Source: Owenia fusiformis (lineage: Eukaryota; Annelida; Polychaeta; Sabellida; Oweniidae). Taken from it: a DNA stretch of 64,000 nucleotides. This document shows positions 10,301 to 22,300 of the stretch, piece by piece. Location: NCBI GenBank assembly GCA_903813345.2, contig CAIIXF020000006.1, forward strand, positions 8,112,989-8,176,988. The letters are read 5' to 3'. The notes beneath the pieces were generated by a model. The model was not told the origin of the DNA, did not search any database, and saw only the letters and a program-made list of their open reading frames with translations. Within the stretch, counting starts at the first letter, position 1. The number at the start of each line of letters is the position of its first letter. A program made the position numbers and the translations under genes.

Positions 10301-13300
10301 CTAGAAAAGACCAATGTACTGCATATTACAACAATGCATTAACATGCCAAATGTCACCACCTGTCATTTGTTACAGATGCCTAACACCAACCACCAGACA
10401 CAGAACACAAACTACAAATCCAAAACTCATTCCACAAAAAAGTTGGAGATTATAACAATATGAAACCACTGGTGGTGACATAAAAATGGACTATTTCATC
10501 CTACGTTTTCTTTTTAACCTCGAATGAATATGATTTATTCACCAGAAAAATCTTCTTGACAATAGAAATGGCTTAATATTATATTTGATATCATACACAA
10601 ATTACCATCATTGTATAGATAATGAATTTGTGGACATAGTATCATTTTGTCTAATTGCTAAAATGGAATTGTATTTGACTGAATATGATCCACGTGCGTT
10701 TTCTGCTGAATAGCTATTATTAGCTAATATTGCTAATATCTAATAGCTCGTATTTCATGTTTTCACTTATCAGCTAGAGGATTTATGCTTTGAATTATTA
10801 GTTTTAGAATAACTATGCTGATTAACTCTATAGAAAAGAAAATTTTGGTTGGCTACATGGTGTTGTGAATTTATTAATTTATCAACTGAAGTCACTTCAT
10901 AAAGGATGTGTCCGGGTATATGCCCTTTTGGTCCCTCAGTCAAATGTATGTTAAATATGTTTTTTATTACTGTCCTAGTTATATTTGATAAGTATATTTA
11001 CTTTTTCACGAATTTTGATGCATAATTAACCCCCTGCTGAGAGTCAGAATAAGTATCTTAACAAAAAAATAAATAGTCATTATTATAGAAAAAACATCAA
11101 TGGCAACATGTATGACATTCAAAGAAGAAATAACTTAAGACCCATGAAGAATTTAAAAGAAAATCATATTTTTGAAATATATTTAAGGATTAAAATTTTT
11201 TTCAAATTTTTGAATTTCCCGCCAGTTTAATTTGAAGGGAGAAAAACAAGATGGCTGCCATTTGATGTAAGAAATATCAGAAAAAAAGTTGCTTCACTTT
11301 TAGTTTTCACAATGAGCAGTTTTCCGGTTTAGATTTTTTGACTGATTCTGACTCTTCATCACCAGGGTCATGTATAGAGATTATAAAATTGAAACCGGAA
11401 TGTTGTGCTCAGCATGAATTTGACTGAAATATGTGTAACTTCACCAACACAATTGAAGTCTCAAAACTGGATGCTCAGTAACTTTGAGTGACTATAATCC
11501 CTTGATTACCCAGATAAACACCAATTCACTTATCCAGAAATGCCATTCAATGTCTATACAAAGAAAGTAAGCAATGTTTTGGAGGATATGTTTCAAACCT
11601 TTTGCATAAATAATTCATTTAATATTTGCCATTGATTTTTTTTCAATTCTGACAAAGTGATATGCACTGTCTTTGATGCCAATATTCTTCATTAATTGTG
11701 ATACAAATTGATATTTTTGTACTCTCAGAAGAAGGATAAGATATTGAAGTTTAATAATATGTGTGATTGAGTTGGTTTTTCAGACATTACAATTTTCAAT
11801 ATTTTCTAAGTCGATACCCAGACTCATTCCCAGACTCATCCTTTAAGAATTCCTAAATGAATTTAACCATTTCAAACAATGGACTTCTTAATTTCTAGGA
11901 AGTTGAAGAATATGAATAAATAGTGCTAATGGTGTTTCATGTATATCCACTTTGTTAACATAGATAATTGTTAAAGGACGAACCTTCCCAGTGATCTTTG
12001 GGGCAATTGGAGCAGGTAAAGGCCCAGCAAACACTGCAGTTGCAGTCTGAAATAGAACATAACAAGAGAATGTCATGAAAATTGATGTTATGTAAAGCAA
12101 CATGTTACTATTGATGTCATATAAACTTACATTTTACTATTGCTGATGTCATATTAATGACATGTTACTATTGATGTCATGTAAATTGATGTTATGTAAA
12201 GTGACACATTACAATTGATGTAATGTAAAATGACATGTTACTATTGATGTCATGTAAAGCAACATATTACTATTGATGTCATATCAACTTATTCCTACTA
12301 ATGTCATGTAAAGTTATTATTATGAATGAATTATCCATGAATTATCCATATTTAAGAAATGTTTGACATACTGCTATGGCAACCAGTAATTCTTCGCCAA
12401 CTGTGACCTGGATCTTCAAGCCAAACAACAGGTTCATTCCTTTTATCTTCAGTTTACTCAGTAACTGTTTGTGAAGCTCATACTCCATGAATGGAAGATT
12501 CTGAAAATATTAATAGTTCAACATTTACATGGAAAACATACATTCAGTCCATACTCCACCCACAAATGAGAGATCCTGACAAAATTAAACAAGGCATTAA
12601 CATGACAAAATGTCACCACCTAGTTGCTCACAATATTATGAGTTCAATCTTAAGATTTGGATTTCCAAGAACTTGTAGATGATTTTGAAAGAATAAATTG
12701 GTCAATTTGAAGCAAGTTGAAAAAAGACATTTTTTGACCATGAAAAGTCAGATTTGAACTTCTGAGAACTTGTAGATGATTTTGAAAAAAAATTGTTCAA
12801 TTTGAAGCAAGATGAAAAAATACCTTTTTGACCTTAAGAATTTCATGGAAGGTCAAATCTATAGTCAGATTTGAACTGATGAGAACTTGTAGATGATTTT
12901 GAAAAAGAATTGGTCAATTTGAAGAAAGTTGAAAAAGATGTTTTTGATCTTTTTTGACCTTGAGAAGGTCATTGAAGGTCAAATCTAAAATCTAGAATCA
13001 GATTTGAACTTCTGACAACTTGTAAGTGATTTGGAAAAAATTGGTCAATTTGAAGTAAGTTGAAAAATACCTTTTTAACATTTTTTTGACAAACAGTGAT
13101 TGAAAATTGCTGAAAATCCACTCCAGGTTTCATTTTAGTTGAGATACCAATCTAGGCTAACTTTTTCAATTTATTTCCCTATACACAAGGACAAGGGAGA
13201 AAAGACGTCACAACAGACGTCATGAAGTCAATGGAAATATGAAATTGTATATAATCCCACAATAAAATCATTATACAATTGCAATTAATTAGTGATGTGA

Positions 13301-16300
13301 TACAAACCCAGCTGAGAATCTAGCCAAGATGATTATTGTTGCACAGTGTATCAATTGTGATCTTGAATGTCTGAATTAATGAAACATAGCATGTGGCCAG
13401 CCACACTAAACCAAATCATTCCATTGGTTCTCTGAGCTTGACAGAGAACATTAAGATCATACTAGCTAAATATGTTTCAGACTGGAGAGATGTAGAATAC
13501 ATTCCGCAGGAAAACAATATTTAAAACTAATTGGAGAAGTTAATTGTTGTGAAGTTCAACTAAGAAAGTGCAAAATGACTCAGGTAGCATTGACAAATTC
13601 AACTGCGATTGGTGGATTAACTGCTATCTATATGGCCAACTCATTTAAATATGAATAGTACCTGCTACTTTTCACTTATAAATGAATTTGCCCTAAAATA
13701 GCAGTTATTCCGTCAGCTGACAGCTGGTGGTTGAATTTGCAAATGCTAGCTTTTTCTTCACAAACAGTTGGACATTTAAAAAGGATTTCGTCTAGAATAA
13801 CTGATGACAGCGTTTTGTAAATTACAGATGAAAAAAACTATTTAGATGAGTATAAATGATGTATTTTGTGGTACACAATTTGAGGGTGTAACATTTTTTG
13901 CAAAAAACAATATCCAACATTTGAACATGGTTGGGGAAGATACTTTTTGGAGCTCAATGGAACAAAATAACTCATTGAGTAAAATGCGAGGAAACGAGAC
14001 TTGGAATGCACATCTTCTAAAACCCGAGCTACCAAGACATCAAATGATTGTGCATATGTCGATCGAAATTCTCCTGATTCTGCTGACTTGTTGTGGAAAC
14101 ATTGTAGTTCTTATAAGTATCTGGTTACGTAGGAGTTTACAAACAGTAAACAACATGTTTCTTGCAAGTCTATCCCTCGCAGACTTAATAATGGGAACAT
14201 TTGCCTCACCACTTTCAGTTTACATCCTTTACATGGTACCAATCGTATATGGTTCCCATATTCAGGATAAATGGCTTTGTACATGCAGGTATTTCGCAAT
14301 CTGTATGTCTGTAGCGCCATCTTTATTTAGCCTTTCAGGGATTGCTATTGATCGTTACATAGCAGTGGTTTACCCAATCAAGTATCGAGAAACTGTTACT
14401 CGAACATGGGCGGTGATTTATCTAATATTCAGCTGGATTTACTGTACGATAGGATCAGCTATGCTGTTTTACAAAAACATGATCAGCTTTGATGACCCGG
14501 GGGACTTCTGCAGAACAAGAATGGTAATGCATCCTGATTTTTCAATTATCGTAAAAGCACATCTAGGTGTTCTCTTTCTCATTTGCTCCATCTCTCACAT
14601 TACAATAGCATTTATAGCGTACAAGCGTAAGAACGCAGTTGCTACTGAACTGAATGTAACAAACAGTGACATAATGGTGCAAACCTACAAGAGACAGAAA
14701 CGAATCACAAGGACAATGACATTGATCTGTGGTGTATTTGTTTTGTGTTGGCTACCATGGGTGATCATGTCTTTGATTTCCCTAGATGACTATCCAATGT
14801 GGTGGAAGTCATTGTTTTACTTTACCGTTGAGCTGTCATTTGCTGGTAGTGCAGTGAACCCATGGATTTATGCTTACAGGCACCGGACCTTACGCAAGGC
14901 CATGTTGAATGTCTTGAAGTGTAAATACAAAAGACTAACTGCTTCTGAAGTCATAGCTTCATCGTAAAACTCTGAGAGAGATAAACACTTTTACTTGTGA
15001 GGTTACATTTACATGTAAGGTTAATGTTTGGAAAAATATGTGAGATAAACATTATAGGTTTGCTATGGGGAAACCTAAATTGGGCAAATTTATAAGGCTT
15101 ACATGTGAATGAAGCATTTGAGGTTAACCGATGTGGCGGACATGTGAGGCAAACCTCTAAAACTCACATATGAAGGGAACCTATAACAAACAGAGAAGTA
15201 GCAATATTAACAGTAAAATTGTGAACATGTAACTGTCAGAAGTCATATTGAGTGTTTTTGAGAGAGACATTAGATATCAAAGATTTATATGAAAATTGAT
15301 TTAGTCAATCAAATAGTGACACTGGCAACTAAAAGATCCTAAATATGCCACTTGGTTGTTCATGAATTGAATACCAAATAACATGGTCAGAAGAGAAAAA
15401 ACATATATTGTACCACATGTAATTCTGATGCTGTTAGTGGTGACGTATCACCATTTTGTGCTCCAGTCACAAAAGAGAACACTTACTTGCAAGATTGATA
15501 TAGAAATACTGTTGGTTTCTTAGAACTAACCTATAATCTAGCCTTGCCCAAGTCGGTATTTTTTTACTAATCTGATCTTGAATTATTACCGCCTTGTACA
15601 ATCCAATACATCTCCGCTGATACTGAGATATTCAATGGTTTCGAGATTTCCATAATACCTACGCTATCAGGGGTATCGCGAAACCTTATTGATTGACAGA
15701 TCGCGTGGACGACATGACGTGTGACTCCAGGCTGATTGACCAATCAAAACGTTATCAGGTTGAGCTGCATAAACAAAGCAAACATCCTGTCTACGACTTG
15801 AAATTCAATGATCTGATCGAGTGTTTCTTTAGAGGTTGCAATAACATTCATGAATATATGTAATAAATGCACATTGGAATATAAGATTCATTAATATAAA
15901 TTAAATCATGCGAATCAATGTTGATTTAAAACTGATTTCGCGATGAAAATGTAGCAAGGCATGCAGTCGTCGATCAGTGATTCAATCTCAGCCTACATGT
16001 TCGATCATTTGAATTCAGGGATCGTTTCAACGTTTATTGTTGAAATCTTATCACCTCCGGTTATCCAATCGATGCTCCGGCATCCACTAAACTCTGATTG
16101 ATATTTATCTGAAAAAATATTTGTATTTTCATGATGAATTTGTGCAAGATTTGTTCGTGAAAAGTCCCGGTGAAAAGTGTACTTGTTTTTGACCGTGCAT
16201 AATAATGAGCTAACGCTACAGGGCCGTCGTTGATTGGTCAAATTTTACTGACATCAACAAACTGTCGGTAAAGCACGTGGCTTTCTCTTTGGTACAAAGC

Positions 16301-19300
16301 GGTCATAATAGAAATCAAGATAAGTAAAAGAGACCGACTTGGGCAAGGCTACCTATAATCATATTGTTACCTAATTAGGGATCTATTTGAGACTCTGAGA
16401 AAATTATTGTGTAATGATTATCACTTCTATATCCTAATTACACGTACATATATGTCAATTAGGGAATCAATAGACAATTTTGTTGCCATTACTATGGCAT
16501 TGTATATTACTGTAATTATGTATAGGCTGTATGTTTGTTTATGCTATGGGCCTGATGTATTGGCCTAAGATCACACAATAAAAACGTTATTCAATAATTT
16601 GAAGTGCAATACAGGATATATTATGTCTCGATATTATGCATTGGCACTTGACTTTGTCTCGTTCCAAAACAAAATTTCTTGAGCAGAATATATCTTGTAT
16701 TGCACTTCAAATCATTCAATAACTTATATGTATTGTGGGAATTTTTAATTCCCCTGAGTAATACTTGGGCCTGTGAAACGTTTATTTTACAGGATTTTGT
16801 GTTATTTTATCTTTATTCAATGTTCCGTCCCTGTAACTTGGATGTTTACTTGATCAGCAAGCTGAGTTGGAATAAATTTGAATAATTAGGCACCCAGCAA
16901 CAGAGCTCCACCAATCAGATTTCTTTATTTGAATTTACCGCCAACTTAAGTTGTATTTTCCCATAATGCAACCTGAGATGTCTGGACTTTAGCGTGAGAT
17001 CGTGACCTGTAAATCAGAGTAAACCAAGACTTTGCAGAGGAAAGACCTCGTTAATTTGTATCGTTTTATGTGGTAGCGTGTTCGATGTGAATTGCGAACT
17101 AGATTACATGATATTTGGATTATTTGCTGACATTATTTGCTGCAGTTTTTGCGTCCGTTGTGACTGTGCGAGATACAAGAATATAACAGCCAGTTTTGGG
17201 TGAGTTGGCAATTTGATTATTGAGTTTGACGCCATATTGCTGTCCGCCATTTTGATTTCTTCTTCCCAGAATTCCCAGCGGTCGGCCATCTTTATTTTTA
17301 CGGAAGTGATGTCATTTTAAGAAGTAATTCCTCCTCCGAGTAATTAAGGCTCTTGTCTAATCTCAGTTTGATTGATATTCGAGAGTCGTGTCTGCTCCGA
17401 GGACTCACTGCTCCGAGTGATTACTCCTCCAATTATTTAAGTGTTATATCTCCTCCGAGTTATATTTGGTCCGAGTAGTTACAGCTCTGTCTAATCTCCG
17501 TTGTGATTGATATTCGAGAGTTGTATCTGCTCCGAGGATTGCCAGCTCCGAGTGAATACTCCTCCATCTAGTTGAGAGCCATATCTGCTCCGAGGACTCA
17601 CTGCTCCGAGTGATTACTCCTCCATTTATTCTAGAGTGGAATCTGCTCCGAGGGTTGAGGATACAGCTCCGTCTAATCTCAGTTTATTGATCGATATTCG
17701 TGAGTTGCTCCTCCTCCTCTGAGTTATTGATGATCCGAAATCGATACAAGTTGCTGAACTTGACGCATCCTCCGAGGTGATTTGACTCCTCCAGAAGCTA
17801 GGTACTGAGGTTACACTACCGGAACCAAAGTATCCCTGGGTTGCAAGGTTTACTCTCATTGGAGCCAAGGTTACACTCCCGGAACTGAGGTACTCCACGA
17901 TCGAGAAGTGGCAGCTCTGGTCTAATCTCACCATTTGATTGACATTCCAGAGTTGTTATTTCTCTGTAGAAGTTGTAGTGGTCTCTCTTGTGAAGTGGTG
18001 ACTCCTTGAGCAGAAGTTACTCCAGAGCCTGGACTCCTTCCAAGAGACAGTGTGAGTAGAGGTTGAGAAGAGATTACTGTGGTGACGAGGTTACTATAGA
18101 GACGGGAAGACTCCCGGTGCGGAAGGTACTCCCAATAGCCAGGGTTGCGTTCAGGAGCAGAGGTTTCCCCTGAGACGAGACAACTCCTGGAGTGGAAGGT
18201 ACTCCAATAGCTAGGGTCTTGTACAAAAGAAGAGGTTTCTCCTGTGAAGTGGCGACTCCCCGAGCAGAAGATACTCCCGGAGCCTGGACCCCTTCCACGA
18301 GACAGTTTTATAGAGACAATATAACTCCTTGAGCCGAGGTTACACTTCCGGAACCAAAACTCCCGGAGCCCTGATTCCTCCGAGGTGAGAAGACTGAGGG
18401 ACATTGGTGTGTGTTTACTGGGAGCAGTCACATCCCAGGTCTTATCTCAGCGGAGCCCCGATTCCTCTGAGACGAGACGACTCTGAGGGACAGCGCAGTG
18501 AAGATTATTTGGAGCATTTATAACTCGGGTCTAATCTCAGAGTATTGATTGACATTCCCGAGTGGTTCCTCCTCCATAGATATCACATTGCAACAGTGAT
18601 ATAGACGAGACGATACCTAGAGCAGAAGGACCTCCTAGAGGGTGAAGATAGTTCATAGGAGCAGATCCTCCTCCTTTTACAATTATTCAAGAAGGTGTTA
18701 TTAGAAGAGAGAGAAGACTGGAAGAAGCTGAACAGAGACATTGAAGCTGTATATAGACATTTTGAATTTACTTGTACTATTATTTTACGTTTGAATAGAT
18801 TTTAAAATCCCTGTATATCATTGTTATATTGCCATCTTTGAAAGGTAACTGCCGTACCACCAAACCAGGTCGGCACCCGTGTATAACACCTCCAAGATCC
18901 CTTATATCGTCCCTGGCCTTTCCTGAAGTTTGCATACAGGGTACTCCTGGGAATCGGCCAGGCGCGACATTGGTGGCAGCGGTGGGATCTGTTGCCTTAG
19001 AAGATGTCTGAGATGTCACAGAAGTGCGAGCGTTCGCCAGAGACGATGGAGCGAGAGGGCTCCAGACGAGATGACGTGAGAACTGGCGGAATTGTGCGAT
19101 TGGTTCCAAAGATGGGTTTGAAGCATCTTGAGACTCCTGCAAGGGATAGATGTCCAGAAGAGCAGTCTGGTTCGGAGGGAAAATCGCTCCCAAGAGATGA
19201 GGAGAGAATGCTCCCAAGCGAGGAGGAGAGTCTCGGTGTTCCACTTATGAGAGTAGATGACACTCTACCAGAGGACTTAGATGAGAGAGCCGGAGCAACT

Positions 19301-22300
19301 CTAGTCCGAGGAGAGCCTAGAGTTATTTCCCCAGATATGACGATGAAGATTCTTCCTGATGTAGAGAAGGAAGATACTGGATACCATGCTGAATCTAGGC
19401 TAAGACGAGATGTTCCAGCTCCCGCTTTGAGAAGAGACCATTGGGCTCGGGGGAAGAGAGAATTCGACTCCACCAAGTCCAGGCTGGTGTCTTTAGAAGG
19501 GAGCTTGGGAACTCTGAGAGTAGATGTCCTTAAGATGCGAGATTGTTTACTTAGCAGACAATGTGAAGGGCAATTTGCGATCCATGAAGAGATGAACCAC
19601 CTACATGAGGAGATAGCACATCTCTCTAATATGCAGAGGAACCTTTGTGAAGAGATGTCCCGTCACCAGGTGGAGGCTAAGAAGAGTAAAGCTGAGCTTG
19701 ATGGTACATTGAGAGAGTTGACTGGTTCATTGAGACAGATTGCCTTAGATTTGCGAGTGACCAGAGGAGGATTTGAAACTCAAAAGGGAGCTAGGAAAAC
19801 TCCAACAGACGAGCAATATGAGCTCCTGGGATCTCAGTACAATGCTGATGGAGTGACTATGGCTCGGGAACCCCAAAGACAAGTTGTGGCTGCTCGAGAA
19901 GTAGAAGCTCCCCAGGAGGACTCCAAGGCTCATCCTGCAGATGTGAAGAAGAGCGAAGATAGCTCCAATGGTAACCAGGAGCATGCAATGGTCAAGCTCG
20001 CAGAGAAAGCGATGGAAATGTGTGGAAAGGCCTTGGACTCAGTACAGCAGGGAAGAAAAACTAAAATCAAGATAACCCAGTTGTTCGATGGGAAGACTCC
20101 ATGGCTGGACTATAAGGCACACTTCCAGAACTGTGTAGAGAGCAACCAATGGACTGATGAGGAGAAGAGACAGAACCTGACCAATCAGTTGCGAGGAGAT
20201 GCCCAGCAGCTAGTACAAGAGCTGGAAGAAGGGCATACTTTTGATGAGCTAATAGAAGCCCTTACCAAAAGATTTGGGCCAGGTGAGAAAGCCTCATTGT
20301 ATGAAGCTCAGCTGAATACAAGGGTTAGACAACCAAAAGAGTCATTACAGAGCTTGGGCCAGAGCATAAGGAGATTGGCCTCATTAGCCTACCCTGAGAT
20401 GTCTCGTTCCTCCCAAGACAGACTTGCTCGGCAAAGCTTCGAGAGGGCTATTACTGATGATGATGTCCGAGCTGCAGTGCATCGCCGAGCCCCAAAGTCT
20501 CTTGACGAAGCCATAGAGGAAGCCCAGAAGGAGGAAGCTTACCAAGAGTCGGAACATATACGAAGGGGACTCAAGCCAAAACAATTGAACCATCCCATCT
20601 CAGTTGTGAATAGCGACCCTTTGGAGGAAAAGCTCCTCAAGATGATGGAGGATATGAAGACAGAGATGATGAAGGAGATGGATGAGGCGTTAAAGCTCTT
20701 CAAAGAGCAAAGAGAACTCCGAGCTCCTCGATCTATTATTTGTAGAAGATGTGGAGAGGAAGGGCACATTGTGAGAGGATGTCCTCTAGTAACCTGCTTC
20801 AATTGTTCGGAGCGAGGGCACCTCTCCATTGATTGTCCCAAATCCAAGAAGAGTAGAGATGCTCGAGGGGTCCATCCAGTTTGTTGCCTTGATGTCAGAG
20901 ATCAAGCAGTGGTAGATCCTAAGAGAGCTGAATCTGCTCAGAAGATAGAGGCTGTTGTTGAGCTGTGTGGAACTCCTGTTAAGTGCCTGATAGACACAGG
21001 ATCAGTGGTGTCTTTGATGAGTCTACACAGCTTCAACAGAATCAACTACCGGAAGAGACCACAACTGAAACCAGCCAAAGATGTCTTGCTGCAAGCCGAT
21101 GGTTCTCCAATAGCAGTCTACGGCTCGTGTTCTATGGAGGTGGAGTTAGATGGAAGGAAGACCCCCTTGGAGATGGAGATTGCCGAAATCAGCCAGGATG
21201 GAATCCTAGGGACAGACTACCTGTCGGCTAGTAAAGCAGTGATCCATTATGGCTCTTTACAGATGAGCTTCCATGACTCCAACAGAGAAGGAATCCAGAG
21301 CTGTTGCTGCTCCCAAGAAGAGAAGTCAAAGGAGCCAAGAACTTTCATGACTGCAACCCACAAAAGAAGAGAGCAAAAGAAGAATGAGCTTCAAAAGAAT
21401 CCCGATGAGCTAGGTGATACTGTGTGGCTCCAGAATAGCGGAAGGAAGAGCGAAGATGACTCTCTTGATGTTAAGAGCCGAGATGCCTCCAATAGACCTG
21501 GGGTGGGAGCTGAGGAACCTCAAGCCCTAGTAGACAGCCGAGAGAGACCTACACTCCTTGAGAAGGGAAGGTCAAGTAGGGGGGCAAGACGGTCGAGTAG
21601 TAGCGATTTGACAAGAGAGAGGCGAGCCTACAAACCAAGAGGGTCATCAAGTGAGCAGTCAGAAGAAAGTCTACCTTACAGAGCGAGACCAAGATGTCAA
21701 AGAAGACAGCCGACATACTTACCAGTATGTTGTGCTGATAGAGACAAGATGAACTGGAGAAGAGTTGACTCATCTGAGGAGCCAATGAGGCTCTCCCATG
21801 TGCATGGCAGAGGGGCAACTACTGAGGCGTAGTGACTCTTTTCCTAAATGATACAATACAAAGTTAAGATAGATAGTAGTGCAGATAGTAGATGAGTGTA
21901 GATAGACTGTTGATTGAGCGAGTATTGATGAAAGGAGCTAAGTGAGCTCTTTACTTGTAATTATTTTGTAAGAGGTACTTGAGCTCTTTATGTACATTGT
22001 AACATTGAGATGTATTTTCTTAGTAGTTGACTTTATATTGTGTGATCGTGGGCGATCAACCTTAGTAGGGGGGAGTGTGGGAATTTTTAATTCCCCTGAG
22101 TAATACTTGGGCCTGTGAAACGTTTATTTTACAGGATTTTGTGTTATTTTATCTTTATTCAATGTTCCGTCCCTGTAACTTGGATGTTTACTTGATCAGC
22201 AAGCTGAGTTGGAATAAATTTGAATAATTAGGCACCCAGCAACAGAGCTCCACCAATCAGATTTCTTTATTTGAATTTACCGCCAACTTAAGTTGTATTT

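Noticed and set aside
17104-18431. Minus-strand ORFs repeated in both LTRs (61, 102, 167 and 74 codons)
   Set aside because: They occur only as exact LTR duplicates, with no start context or domain; they come from the motif-rich LTR sequence.
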